From the NCBI RefSeq assembly GCF_001640805.2, contig NC_066838.1, positions 4,172,101 to 4,236,100 of the forward strand: a stretch of 64,000 nucleotides of DNA. The letters are read 5' to 3'. Positions 51,800-64,000 of the stretch are shown piece after piece. Below the pieces are notes generated by a model that saw only the letters and a list, made by a program, of their open reading frames with translations, did no database searches and was not told where the DNA came from. A program made the position numbers and the translations under genes. Positions within the stretch are counted from its first letter, which is position 1; each line of letters starts with the position of its first letter. The DNA comes from Lates calcarifer (lineage: Eukaryota; Chordata; Actinopteri; Centropomidae).

Positions 51800-54212
51800 A
51801 TCCAAGCAAGTTTTCCAAGGTACAAACTGTTAAGTAACAACACTTAGGCATTATTTGGAAATCATAGTTTGTCCTCCCACCCACAGTCTGTATCAGCATC
51901 AACTTGTTTTCCGATGCAATTCCTTCTTAACAGTTTTCGATTTGTCTATAGTCATGCACAGTCTGATCTTTTGCACTCAGCATTTGTTTGTTTTTCAGGA
52001 AGGAACATGTAGCAGGATATTAAAGTATAAAGAGCTCATGATGAAATCAAAACAGCTCTTGTACTGTCATTGAGCAGGCAAACAAAAGAGGATTCTTACT
52101 AAGCATAGCAATAAAGTGGCTTCATAACAAAAAATGTTTTATAATAATAATGATAAAGATAACAATTGCAACCAAGCCTATTTGTAAGTTTTTGTTATAT
52201 TAAAATGTTGTCTACAAGGGCAGTTGTATGCATAAGCCATAGAGATGGACAGACAAAGAGAACCAGAGATAAAATGAAGGTGGAGTTACAGACAGAAGAT
52301 AAAAAAGATGCATTTTTGATTACAAGATAAATATCACACACTCCAAATCTTTTTCCAAAAGTGAGTAATCTCAAATACAGAGAGAACCAGCACTGCTCAC
52401 CCAGGGTCTTTTTATGGTTGGCTAGTTTTAAGGGATTGTGCTTGCCTAGCAATGGTGGTGATTACTGCAGTGTTTTGTCTGGTCCTGATGGCTGCCACGC
52501 CCGACAGAGAAAACAAAGATTAAGGTGCAGAGATGATGGTGGTATAGAGCAGATAATTCAAGTTCCAAACCCACTGGACATGTAAGATAAATGATGGAGA
52601 TTACTGCAGGCCTCAGTGTCAGTATTTTCCCAACTAAGGCATTAGTATTTTTTTTCAATGCAAAGACACTCTAATTCAGTGAACGTGATTACTTTGAAGG
52701 AATTATTCAAGGTTTGGAAAAAGGTATATGTAAAGATTGAGACCACTGTCATGTCTGTGTATAAGCATGAAGATGGAGCCAGAGCATGGTTGTCTATCTA
52801 CCTTTGGAGATGGACAAACTGCTGTTTGTTGAGACAGTACTTGATGTTTTTGTGCACAGATTAAACAAATGAGACACAGTGTGTAACTGGATGTGTATTT
52901 TTATACTGTGGAGAAAGTCAGGTCAGCTCATCCCCCCCTGCTTCAGCTCATTTGTGCCAGTTGCTAAGAAAACCATGTCCCTCACCCAGCTTACTGTAGA
53001 TATAAGACTAGAAGTATCTATTTTCTCAACTCACTCTCAGAGGAGTATTTCCCAACATGTAATTTGTTGAAGTTTATGTCACCCAGGGTCTTTTTGCTTC
53101 ACTAGCCATAACAGCAACAAGAGCACCTTTCATCCAGGTGTGTGAAATAGTTTTTCTTCTTTACTCATGTTTCTTGGCAGGACCTAAGTGTTATTGCATC
53201 AGGTGTTCATTTCACATAAAATCAACATGTTCATGGTGTTTGGAAAACCACCATGTTATGACAAAGGTGACGCACGGTACAGTGTGTTTAATGACATTTT
53301 GACTTGTGAGAATTTTGTGTTGCACAATGGTTGCAATTAACCACAAACACCTCTCAACTGACAGAGGTTAATTCCTCTCACTGACTCTTGTTGGATTTCC
53401 TGTTAGTTTAAATACCATCTTTCTGTAATGGGAAATATGACAAAAATAAAAATGCTTTTTTTGAAGACATCCCACTGAAATAATGTCAAAACATCATTCT
53501 GTCCTTTGTCAGGGAATGACACCACCTAGGACTCAACTCAAAGCTTTCTGGCCCAGTATGAAGAATTTTTGTCAGTCATTACCCTGATAGGCATCACCCA
53601 CCATGAATGGTTCCCCTCTCAGCTGCACACTAATCTCTGATCCTACAAGGAGCAAAGCACAGTTTGTTCTCATAAATATTAACAGATTTTGGCTTCAAAT
53701 GTCAACATGTTAAAAAAGCTGTTATTATCCTTCTGTGTACAGATATAGACAGACATAGGGTATGACTGTTTATTTTGAAAATGATTTTTTCAGTATTCAT
53801 TCTGAATCTTAAAAACTATGTTATAAATATACCACAGACTAACCATTTACTGTCTGTTGTCTATTTTCATTTTCTATTTTGTATTTTACTTTCATTTACT
53901 GTGAACATTTTCTCACCTGTCTTCACTGCAAGAGCGCTTCACTTACTATAAACCACGAAGAATGGCAGGATACACAGCTTCCTGCAGAAAATACGAGTGG
54001 GGAGTTAAAATTCAGAAATCAGACTGACACAAGTCTGAAACAATGGGTCATAAGTGTTTACAAGGACAAAATAAAAAAAACTATAAGTGAGTACATGAAT
54101 TGAAAAATTAGGACCTATGCATGTTTAATTGAATATAATTAATACAAGTATATAATTAATTGATTTGTAGAAACAGGGGTTTCCAAATAATCCTGATTTT
54201 AAAAAAATAATT

Positions 54213-54218
<6 letters not shown>

Positions 54219-54240
<22 letters not shown>
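54219..54240. repeat. (AAAAC)n short tandem repeat
   Basis: Four AAAAC units following an A-rich stretch. Confidence 0.8.
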
Positions 54241-54243
<3 letters not shown>

Positions 54244-56244
54244 TCTAAATGAGTGTCAGTCTCTAGTGCGTGTATGTCTGGGGGCAAAGCTGAGCCCCTG
54301 TTTACTCTATCCTTATCATCGTCATGTAATAATGTCATTGACCAGAATGGACCATGAGTCTGGGAAGTCACAAGACAGTCACACCTGCAGTATGACAGAT
54401 GTGATGCCAGACCATACTCTCACTTTTGCCAGATACGTGGGTGGGAAAAGGGTCAAATGTGTATGTCTATATTTGGTATTTATGTTGTCAGAGTGAAATT
54501 CACCTGAGGAGTCATCACTTTCCTGTTTGGTCAGTGTACTGTTAAGTTACAAGGGTTGTGTTTGTTGTTAATGCTGAAGTAATTCACATTTGACTCATGA
54601 CCATCTGATTATGTGTTGAAACTCTTCTTTACTGGGACAAAAAAAGCAGCTTGGCTAGCTTGAACAGTTGAGACTGTAGAGTTCTTGTTTGGTCGGACCA
54701 TCCTTGCTCTGTTCTGAGCCCAGGGGTCAGAACACCCACAGAAAGTACTAAATCAGAGCAGCCCTGACAGATGCAGAGAGCGACCACTGAGAAGCCTCAC
54801 TTACAGGCCTGGCCAAGGGATCGTCCAGTATCTGACCTTGGGTCAGCTAATAACCAAGCCCTTGGCTATTTATCACTCACGACCTCATTCAGTAGGAGGA
54901 CAAACCCCCATAAAAGATTTCAGTGGAACTCCCATTAAAACTCCTACTGACACAAGGGCCTTCAGTTACAACTTACTCACACAGTCACTCATTTACTCTC
55001 AGTCAAAGATATCATCTGACAGCACTGTGATACCTCTGACTGGATGTGAGAATATGCAGCGCAAGCCATACAGCTCACAAAACCATTGTGAGAATATAAC
55101 AGCATAAAGAGGTTGATAATGACTCACTGGGGGGTCAGATGGAAAACACTTGTGTGGAGACAATTTACAGGTGTGTGGAACATTCCTACCAGGTGCAGTG
55201 GGCCACTGCAGACAGTGCTGAATCACTGATGTGATATGAGACAATGATAGATATCGGGAAATGCCTGTGTCAGTGTTCCCGTGTGTGTGTACGTGTGAGA
55301 GAAAATGAAAAGGACTGGCGCACTGTCAGAGGGTGCTTTCTTCTGTAACTCTTAAACCAAAATAATGTGCATGCAGTGTGAAGACGAATAAAAGAATGTC
55401 TGGTTCTTGATTCCAGGAAGCCAGGGGTGTAAATTTTCAGGTCTGAAGGGCAGGTGGCCAAGATGACAGACAGAGGAACTTGGTAAGCTTTTAAGCAGGT
55501 TTTAATTAAGGCTCTGTATGTTTTAAGAGGCTGCAAATGAAAGAGGCGGACAAATGTTTTTATGAATAAAATACGAGTAACATTTGACAGCTATAAACCC
55601 AAATTCCACCCACAGATTGAATCAGGGTGTTGTGTTGTGTATCATGAAAGTTGTGACGTTAACAGTTGAGCTGAATGTTTTAACAAATAAAAGAAAAATA
55701 AATACAATGTATCTGAACAAAACAGACATGATGCAAAACCTTTAACATCTGAATTCTGAAAAGGTGAAGTTGAAACTAAATTGAAGACTAAAGATTATGA
55801 CTCTGAACGAAGATTTCTTAGCACATCAAAAAGAATGTTCTAAACACATTATCCGTCACGTTTCAACCAGTTGAAGAGGAAATATAACTCATCCAACAAA
55901 AATCTCTTTTGTTTTTTCCAGATGAGATCCTATCATAAAACTACCTTGTGACCTGACTTAACCTGTGTGCATTGAGTGTGGGAAATACTTGTAGATTTAT
56001 TTCAAGAACGCACTCTGTCAGTCAGTGAGGTAAACCAGAGCCACACTACAATCATACATGAATATCAGGATTTATGTATAATTGTGGTCAGACTTGAGTT
56101 AAGTCATTACTGTGAGGTGCAAATTTTTTTGTCAGAAACAAACAAGATATGGTATCAATGAATGTTTTACCAATGTTTTCAGTATGAATATTTTACACAG
56201 GAACACTTACTAAAAACATTTCCTCATTATGTTGATAAGAAACT

Positions 56245-56540
56245 AGCAGACATAATTAGCTTAGCATAGCATAAAGACTGAAAGCAGGGGGAAACAAGCT
56301 TGATCTGGTTTATTAAAATGTAACAAAACCCACCAGCACCTTTACAGCTAATTAACTTGTACTTTGTTCTAATCATATGAAAACTGAAGGTTAAAACTTT
56401 GGAGTCTTGTCATCACAGTGAGTTTGTCAAGGAACCACTTGAGACTCCTGGCTGACTGCTACACAGGCTCCAGCTTCATAATCACAGGCATGAGAGTGGT
56501 ATCAATCCTCTCATCTGACTCTCAGCAACAGAGTGGATTA
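56245..56540. repeat. TTAGCTTAGC repeat, opposed copies
   Basis: Plus orientation at about 56255-56350: ATTAGCTTAGCATAGCATAA, AGACTGAAAGCAGGGGGAAA, then CCACCAGCACC and CAGCTAATTAAC. A minus-orientation piece follows at about 56455-56530, where the plus strand reads GGCATGAGAGTGGTATCAAT and CTCTCATCTGACTCTC. This is the third such head-to-head arrangement in the window. Confidence 0.6.
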
Positions 56541-59500
56541 GAACATTTCCCAGAATAAAGTCTGTCTTTGTTCATTGGCTAGGAGAAGATGTATATCAAT
56601 AGGAACTGTTTGATTCTGCTCTGTAGATAGGACAGTTGTGCTCCTTTTGTAAAGACCACATATATATATTAGATTGAGTTCTTTCGAGAATTTGGATTAT
56701 ATGTGTATGTTCATGCCACCAGTTAAGCTTTTCAGTTTCTTAGTGTATTGACATACAGTATGTATTGTGTCCTAGAGAGTGGATAGTTGTGGCTGGTACA
56801 GTATACCTGTAGGTTAGATGAGTTTAGGGCAGATACTGGGTGGACTGATTAAGATGTCAAGGTTGGGAATGTGTTGAGGCGCTGGGAAGATATTCCACAG
56901 AGGAATACTGATTGTGTGAGATACTGAGAGGAGGGGGGAGGTTAATTTATGTAACGGTAAAAGAGGAGTAGGTCTGAAAAGCAAATGCATGTTTTCTTCA
57001 GAATAGTGTGTGTGCATACTGACTTCTAGGAAAAAGGATTTGAAAGGATGCTGCAGGAAAGGCTCATGGAGGGTGTGTCAGCTCTAAAAACTGTTATAGG
57101 GTGGAGGTTAGCTCAGTAAAGATGAACACTGTGTGAGCATTCAGGGAGCTCTGGATGGGAATAGCATTTTAAAAACAGGGCAAGGCCAGTATCTGACACG
57201 TAGGACCTTATTTATGAGGAAATTATAAAATTTTCTGGAGCAACTCATACATTCTCAATGAGCATGACAGTAAGCCAATGAATCACATGCACACAAATAA
57301 TAGTGAATGTATGCTGTCTAAATCACTTTCTTTCTCAGTCCCTCAGTTTCTTTCTTTCACACACTCAGACATTCTTAGCCACTGTGTCTCCTCCTCTTCC
57401 CCATCACAACCCACATTCCCGCTCTATAATTGCTCCCAGAATCCCTCCCTCTGACGCAGAGTGCTACTAGAGAAAGAAAGTTCCAAACTGGGTTCCTACC
57501 ATGTTACCATGGCAGCAGGAAACAAATTTTCAGACTTCATTTTGGGAAAGCGCTCTGCTGAGACCATTATTTTACGACGTTACTGGGCACACATGATGGG
57601 CCTGTATAGAAGCCTCCTGGCAAATCCCTGGTGGAGTTGACACACAACATTTCACAAGCATGTGCAAGAATGCACTGCAGTAGTCAGGGTCCAATTTTTC
57701 TGAGCTGTTCTCTGCTCCCTTCTGTGTCTGAGCTGCCGGGCTGGCTGTTTTCAGACACAATGGATTCATTTGAGTGGACAGGCACAGTGTAAAAAAAAAG
57801 TTCTCCAAAGCACTCTCAGTCTCAGTCAAGGATGAAAAAGAATGAACAGAAGGGGGAGAGGAAGAATGACCACTGTCTGGTCTCAAAGAATGTTAACACT
57901 GGCCAAGTTTGACTCTCAGATGAATCAGCCATTGATTAAGATGAGTGTGAGAGGCAAGTGTTCCTGTTCACAACACAGGCTTTTAATGTGAAGCCAGTTA
58001 CATGGGGTGTATCCACGATGGACAACTTGTGGTTATGCAACACATGCAAATGTCAATATCGTCAAAAGTTGGGTTCATAAGCAATGAAACGCACCCTTGC
58101 TCAATTCATTATACTGCTCCTATAGCTCTGCTTGGTCTGCTGCAACAAGTAGCTTATGGTGGTTGATGTTAGCTATTGTTAGCAAACTATAAATAGATAT
58201 TAATAGTACCTGACATTGCTCAGTCAGTTTTTTGACTTTATGACTTTTCTCTGTTTGAGCTGCTGATACATGACATTTTATGGAACACCACTGCCCCATG
58301 TTTACACAGCTTAGCTGCTCTGACAACTAAAGTCCTCAGTTCGTGTTTATACAGTATTCAGTATATCACCTGTGTTTCTGGCAGTGATTAGAGTCCAACA
58401 CACAATCATTGTGGATATACCAATAGAGAACTGAAGAAAATAGATGTGAAATGTGTGTCTCTGACCTTGGGCAGGGACAGGTTTGACTCACATACAGTAG
58501 TGGGACTGGACTCTGTCCAGGACAGTGTCACCCATGTAATGTGACATCTCCTGCTGAGGCTGATGGTGGCTGGTCAGCCTTTTCTGGCTCTGGTCCGCCC
58601 ACACTTCTTCACTGTTGATGTAGGTAGTTCAGATTTTATTTAGTGAGCAAAATGACAAAGTTTCCAAATTGTTACACAGTCCAAAATAGCAAATGAATTA
58701 TACTAGACCTGCCCATCCTGTCCCGACTCTCACATCTCTTCCACAACATACTCTACTATACCAAACTAAAAGAGTTATCATAACCTTTACACTTGCCTCA
58801 TGTGCTCATAGTAACATGGTTACTGATTAGCAGACGTTACACAAGGTCCCTTTAAAATGACCACAGGTGCCAGTGTGTGGTTCACACTGGTCATACAAGA
58901 CAAAGACTGATGTATTTAATGTATTGAACTGAGCAAAGGTGTTTCTTATTGCTTATGAATTTAACTTTTCATTTGTAAAGGGTTAAAACTTACATAGCCT
59001 TGCTTTAAAAAGATATTACTCCTCATGTCAGTTGCCTGAAATTTCTAACAATTTGAGATCATATTAACAAAGGAACGACACAGACGTTCTCATTTATGAG
59101 AAATAGATTTATTCTAATATATCATATACTTTAACAGCCAGAAAACCTGGAAGATTAATTAGTTTACCCTTATTTTTCCATTGTTTGCATTGGTTCTCAA
59201 AGCCTGCGGGTATATCTGTCCCATCTGTTAACGGCTTTTTGCAAGCTGTGTCTATTTCAGGTACAGTGGCTGACTCATTCCTCCCACATAATTACCTCCT
59301 GGCTGACCAGCTGCCGCCTCAGATTGTACAGTTAATGAAACGTGCAGGGAGGGAGGCAACTTCAGGGAAATCCCTCTAAAAAGGGGGTATCCCCATACCA
59401 AGGAAACCCTTTACGTTCCCTTCCCCTCCTTGTCCTGACCACCCTCAAACATCCACAAGGACCATAGTCACATCTGGAAAACATTACATCTTCCTACAGC

Positions 59501-62336
59501 TTTCCACTCCCTCTCTGTCTGTCTTTCCATCCTTTTTTTTCCATGCCACGCCACCTTGGCTGTGTATGGTTTTAATTCATTCCAAATAGCGGGAAAAGCA
59601 CTGCTCTTCTTCCTCTTCACTATTCCTCTTACTGTGGCCTGTGTTGCCTCTATGATTTGCAGGCAAACACACTGTTGCATGTACATGCTCCTTCACAGCC
59701 AGACACACTTACACACATAGAGAGACAGTGAGAGTAAAAGAGGGAGCAGTGGAAAGAAACAAAGCTGGAGTGAAAGAGAGGAAGAGCCAGTTTGGGGAGT
59801 TGATAAATATCGCATATGTTCACTAGCTGCAGCATAGGAGTATGAAAATGCTAAATGACAATCTGCAGCCACCTCAATGCCTCTCAGCCAGTGCTGATGT
59901 CTGGTCCTAGAGGAATTTGTCTGTCTGGCAACCATATGTTGGCATGTCGAGGCGTCAGCCAGTAGGCCATTCACTGACCTTTTGAGTTGCCCCTCCCTGA
60001 GCTTTCCTGCAGAGCCACAGAAACCTTATGTGGCACAATAAAATGTGACAGCATCACTGAATACTGACCATTCAATTGAATTCTCACACAGAAATTTTAA
60101 TTCTTCATCTTCCTTTCTATATGGAAATGTGGACTATAATGATACTGCAGCTATTGTGCATATTTTCCTGATTTCAAAGGATTAAAAAAATGAAACCTTT
60201 TTAGGAAATATTTGTTGAAACTGTGCCTTGGCTTTAAGTCTCTGGTTTGGCGGTTCCTATGGTGGTGGTTAAGTGACATTTGAGGGAAGGTGTTGCTAAG
60301 AGATGTGCTCTATCAACTGGGACACTTTGTACTTTGTGGAAGACATTGTTTTATCCTGTATATAACACTGGTTACATACTGTCTGTCCCTGTACAACATT
60401 TGGGAGGACCTATCGTGCTGTTTAGTTTTTCTTGCACTCCAAATGTGGAGGCTAGTTAGCTTAGCTTGATAACGTTAACATCGATTACAATTAGACATTA
60501 GGTATCATTCATATTATTTCAACACATGCTGAGTCTGGCAGCTCTGCACACTCAGTGCCATGCTCATTCTGCACAATTATGTAAGTACACAAAAAACAAA
60601 ACACCAAGGGGATACAGTATATACTGACAAAATCATTTTAATTTCATTTACATTTTCTCTTTATCTTGAGCACAAGACTCAAGTCTGTTATTCAGTGTGT
60701 GCATTGTGTAGAATGTTAGTATATACTTGTTTATACAGTGTATGCATGCAGTAAGTGGCTCTGTTTGGCTGGGTGTTTCTCAGTGTCCTAGTGTGTGGCC
60801 TCATGTGTGCATAGCTGTCACCATTCCTGCTTCTGTGTTTGCATCCACGGATCAGTGTCTGTTTTGATGCGCTCATGTGACCTTGTGTCTTCTTATTGAC
60901 TGCATGTGTAATTTCTGGGTGTGGAGTTAATGTCATTTTGTCTTTTCTCTTGACCTTTGACCTGGGAGTGGCAGCTGATGACCAGAGACCGACTGGAAGA
61001 ATGCAGAAGTAATCAGACTTAGGCCTCCCTCCTTCCTTTCCCTCCCAAAACAGTCACTTCCCTCATGCTTCAAACTCCCTCTTTTCTCTTCAGGATTTCT
61101 TTTTTCAGTTGTTGTTGTATCTTTTCCTGTACCAACCCTGTCCTCCACTTTGTGTCACCTTTCATCTAGTTGTAAGTCTGGCCTCTTATCTGACCTTGGT
61201 CTCATTTGCTTCCAGCCTTCTATCTGCTTTATGCTTATTTTCTCCTGCTCCCCCATCACACCGTAAATACAGATTAAATTTTGCTCTACTGTATCTCTGC
61301 TCACTTTTTCTTCCCACGGCCATCTGTCTTCCAACCACCCTTCCAGATCTTGTATGCAGTATTGTGAATCCTCTAATCATTTTTTGCCTCAGTGTGTATT
61401 CATTTTCTCTCTCCCTCCCTCTTTACCTCCCCTTCTGCTTCCATGTCCTCCTGACCATCCAGCTGCAGAGAGCAGTGCTCAGATCCTGTTCTGCACACCC
61501 GTCTCCCCCACAGGAATGTGCTGTTTGTACATAAACATAACAAGAGGACTGATAAGAACATTTCTGCACAAGGGCAGCTCTCTGACCAGTAACAATACTA
61601 TTAGGGGATATATGGAGGAAGGATGACAAAGATTAGTAAGCAGATTCAAGGTTTGATATCTGGGGGGGGATTCCTGATTGTTGGTCAATGACGCCTTGTC
61701 CCAAACACTGGGGTTTAAAACTATTATTATGTGGTGACTATTTGAAAAGGAATTTCACAGTGGACCTTAATGATGTCTCCCTGGTATCATTTCAAAACAG
61801 ATTTTCTGTTTAAATAGGCAGAAGACATTTTAATAGTATCTGAATTGTTTTACACAAACTGAATCAAAAAATATAGTATTGACACAATATTGGAGTAATA
61901 TCATAGTAATGGTATCTTTTATATAACTGTTGAGGTACTTGCCTTGAATAATATGGATAGAATATGGTTACTTTGACCCAGTGTTTCACACAAGCTCAAG
62001 TATCACCTAAAAAATATGTGCATTTCCAGGATGACCCAGTGAAACAAATATAAATGTAATATTGCCTTCATTTCCTACATTGTTTTCCACCTGTGACAGG
62101 TGCTCTTTTAATTATATCATCCAGATACACACCACAGTAGTTTAATGGCTCCCAACTGGAGAATTAGTGTCAACAATTGTTTATTTCAATAAACCATTTC
62201 TTAATATTTGCATAGCAGTGAAGATTTTCTATAAATTATTTTCAATTATTGGGTTAAATTATTGGTTAAAATTTGCACTATTTTTGGACAGAAGCTCTGT
62301 TTGCCGTCACATATTCATATTTACATATATAGTTGT
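56541..62336. other. Intergenic DNA
   Basis: No gene supported. It includes an RFX-like palindrome (57503-57516) and a minus-strand stretch at about 57680-57780 with a coding-like frame of about 35 residues that could not be extended. Pyrimidine-rich plus-strand DNA lies at about 61050-61500. Confidence 0.55.
57503..57516. promoter_or_regulatory. RFX (X-box)-like palindrome
   Basis: GTTACCATGGCAGC, one base from the perfect X-box palindrome GTTRCCATGGYAAC. It lies in a locally GC-richer stretch (57410-57560). Confidence 0.35.
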
Positions 62337-62672
62337 GGGTGGCACAGTAGTGCAGTGGTCAGCACTGTCCCTTCATTGCAAGAAGGTTCCACGTTCAAAT
62401 CCCAGTTAGCCTGAGGGAGGTTGCATGCACTCCTTGTGCCTGTGTTTTCTCCAGGTACTCCAGCTTCTTCCCACAGTCCAAAGACATTCAGGTGAATTAG
62501 TGACTCTATATTGCCCTAGGTGTGAGTGGTTGTTTGTCTCTATATATCAGTCCTATGATAGTCTGGTGACCTGTCCCAGATGTACTCTACCTCTTGCCCA
62601 ATGTAAGCTGGGATAGGCTCCAACCCCCATGACCCTTACGGATAAGCAGTATAGATAATGAATGGATATATA
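62337..62672 (+). repeat. tRNA-head SINE-like dispersed repeat
   Basis: Starts GGGTGGCACAGTAGTGCAGT and has a B-box-like GTTCCACGTTCAAATCCC. Then follow CCCACAGTCCAAAGACATTC, TGACTCTATATTGCCC, GTCTCTATATATCAGTCC, GATAGTCTGGTGACCTGTCC, AGCTGGGATAGGCTCCAACC and a tail GATAATGAATGGATATAT. I recognise this complete series as an abundant teleost interspersed repeat. The copy is nearly full length but diverged. The three-base tRNA resemblance at the head is not a functional tRNA gene. Confidence 0.7.
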
Positions 62673-63125
62673 GTTGTACAGAACAAAGAGAATATAACAT
62701 TCAAACCTGCAAAGCATACACGTATCTTTAACAATCAGTAACAAATAGTGATATCTAAGTTTTAAAAAAAGAGCCAGAAAGAAACACATTTATACTGGTT
62801 ATCTTCCCATGGGTACTGGGTAAAGTGGCCCCAGCATTGTGCTGGTACCACACTGATCCAATTTGGGTCAAAATATCAAATTGTAAATTGTGAATAATTA
62901 TTGTAATAAAGAACAAACTACAAGCAGGTTTCCCTGCAATGATGTGAGTTAGATGACAGGCATTAGTTTGCTTTGCTGGCAGTCTGCAAAGACAAAACAC
63001 AACCCTCAGTTATTGACATGGTTTACTCAGTGACTTTGAGATAGAGTGAGCAGCAGCTGGATGTTACTACTTAGTCATGGATGCCTGCGCCAATCTTCCA
63101 TGAAATGACGGGTGGGGACGCACCA

Positions 63126-63139
63126 GTCTCCATGGAAAC
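63126..63139. promoter_or_regulatory. RFX X-box palindrome
   Basis: GTCTCCATGGAAAC fits the X-box pattern GTNNCC-AT-GGNNAC. A CCAAT box (63090-63094) and TGACTCA (63153-63159) are close by. The cluster suggests a promoter or enhancer, possibly of a plus-strand gene starting near the right edge. Confidence 0.4.
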
Positions 63140-63543
63140 GGGACGTAGCAGCTGACTCATTGCGCAAAATGGATAAACCTTAAACTTCCCTTCAAAATAG
63201 GAAATGTTGCTCATTGCTGTAAATATCCAGCCTATTCTCTTGCTGATAGACTTAACATCCCCAGGATCTAACTCCTCTGATGCACAAATCTCCCAAGTGA
63301 GGCATTACATAACAGTATCATATTACATGTAAACACATGCAGCCGGGGCCCCACAATCGCTGCATTTTCTTTTGCCACTGTGCTGAACAGACAGCTGGAC
63401 ATTGCCATATGAGGAAATGACAGACAAATATTTTTTTAATTTGACCAGAGTCATTTCAATTTCAGTTTCTATTCAGAACACACCCGTACTGGTTTGATGA
63501 AAGTTTTTCATGAAATTGAAAGTTCAGAGTGCTTACTTTTCAG

Positions 63544-64000
63544 TGGCTCCTTATTTTGTGGCAGCAGCTGCAGCAGAAGGGGGCAGTATAGTGCAGGTGT
63601 TTGGTGCACAGGTAGAGGCAGCAGGTATCAGGTGAGGAACATGATTATCCAACTAATCTTTCTAGACCTTTGCAGTCCTTTGGTTTCACCGGTTGGTGTC
63701 CTTTATTACATAATGTTCGTCTCTGCTCCTTGTGTCCATGTGGGCTTATCTGATATAGGTAAGTTGTGTGTGTACGTATGTGTGTGTGTGTGTGTGTGTG
63801 TGACGGACGTGGAGACAGAGACATCCAGTGGAGAACAGAAACTGTGGGACTTCAAAAGGGTGGGTGTGGGTGGATATGTGTGTGGGTGGGTGGATATGTA
63901 TGTGTGGGTGGATATGTGTGTGTGTGTGTGTGTGTGTTCTCGGAATCAGCGCTCTTATCAGCAGCGGGGGAGCCAGCAACATTAAAGGTGTTGTGACTGG
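63544..64000 (+). CDS. Tentative exon pair of an unidentified plus-strand gene, partial
   Basis: Proposed exons are 63544-63631 (acceptor CTTTTCAG, donor CAG-GTGAGG) and 63962-64000 (acceptor TCTTATCAG; runs off the window). In one frame the first reads APYFVAAAAAEGGSIVQV and continues FGAQVEAAGI; the second reads SSGGASNIKGVVTG across the junction, and the split AG+C codon joins in phase. I do not recognise the protein. The first block also overlaps a GCAGCAGCTGCAGCAG stretch and a CTCF-like GCAGAAGGGGGCAG, so chance is possible. Confidence 0.22.
63779..63802. repeat. (GT)n microsatellite
   Basis: About twelve GT units. Confidence 0.9.
63859..63938. repeat. GGGTGGATATGT minisatellite merging into (GT)n
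   Basis: Three imperfect copies of a roughly 20-base unit containing GGGTGGATATGT, ending in a GT run. Confidence 0.8.

Larger units (their letters stand above)
50404..56240. other. Intergenic DNA upstream of krt18
   Basis: No gene supported. I searched for a divergently transcribed type II keratin (keratin 8), the expected neighbour, and saw none of its motifs. Small repeats: CTGT units at 51781-51799 and AAAAC units near 54219-54240. Confidence 0.6.
62673..64000. other. Right-edge region with candidate regulatory and exon sequences
   Basis: Contains an X-box at 63126-63139 followed by an AP-1-like TGACTCA (63153-63159). It also has a tentative exon pair (63544-63631 and 63962-64000) separated by GT microsatellites. 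None is certain. Confidence 0.4.

Noticed and set aside
62337..62672. Possible tRNA gene at the head of the repeat
   Set aside because: Only box-like remnants of a tRNA are present, with no cloverleaf I could trace; it is the head of a SINE-like repeat.
1..64000. CRISPR arrays, bacterial operons, riboswitches or phage elements
   Set aside because: The window has vertebrate spliced genes and microsatellites; no spaced direct repeats or prokaryotic signals were seen.

Overview
The window reads as nuclear DNA of a bony fish, probably a percomorph teleost. It has spliced vertebrate genes with GT-AG introns, AT-rich non-coding DNA, many CA/GT microsatellites and several dispersed repeats of types common in teleost genomes. 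There is no bacterial-style gene organisation. Coding DNA is sparse: three genes could be identified with confidence, all on the minus strand.

Layout from left to right. (1) 1-10.5 kb is the 5' end of a tensin gene, best called tns2. Two exons (1709-1814 and 1232-1269) encode most of a tensin-type C1 zinc finger. A tiny probable first coding exon lies at 10509-10532. The rest of the gene runs off the left edge. (2) 10.5-39.6 kb is intergenic. It holds old dispersed repeats, microsatellites, a pyrimidine-rich block (16.8-18.6 kb), a few CTCF-like motifs and one unexplained coding-like minus-strand frame at 35.4-35.7 kb. (3) 39.6-42.7 kb is a complete seven-exon type I keratin gene of the keratin-18 group (427 aa), more divergent than its neighbour. 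(4) 44.1-50.4 kb is a second complete seven-exon keratin-18 gene (433 aa). The pair is a head-to-tail tandem duplication with matching intron phases, and each gene has its own TATA box and an AP-1 motif. (5) 50.4-64 kb is mostly intergenic, with a tRNA-derived SINE-like element, a foldback repeat, two RFX-type palindromes and a tentative exon pair at the extreme right edge.

Keratin 18 is a simple-epithelial type I intermediate filament protein that must pair with a type II partner (keratin 8). Tensin-2 links actin and integrin adhesions. In human the order KRT8-KRT18-EIF4B-TNS2 is known, with KRT18, EIF4B and TNS2 on the same strand. The same relative orientation of krt18 and tns2 here supports both identifications. 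I could not find eif4b between them, or a type II keratin to the right.

I found no convincing novel multi-gene system. The observations most worth checking are: a (TG)n tract that forms the splice acceptor of the tns2 C1 exon; retention versus loss of a tail caspase motif between the two keratin paralogs; the coding-like frame at 35.4 kb; and the phase-compatible exon pair at the right edge.
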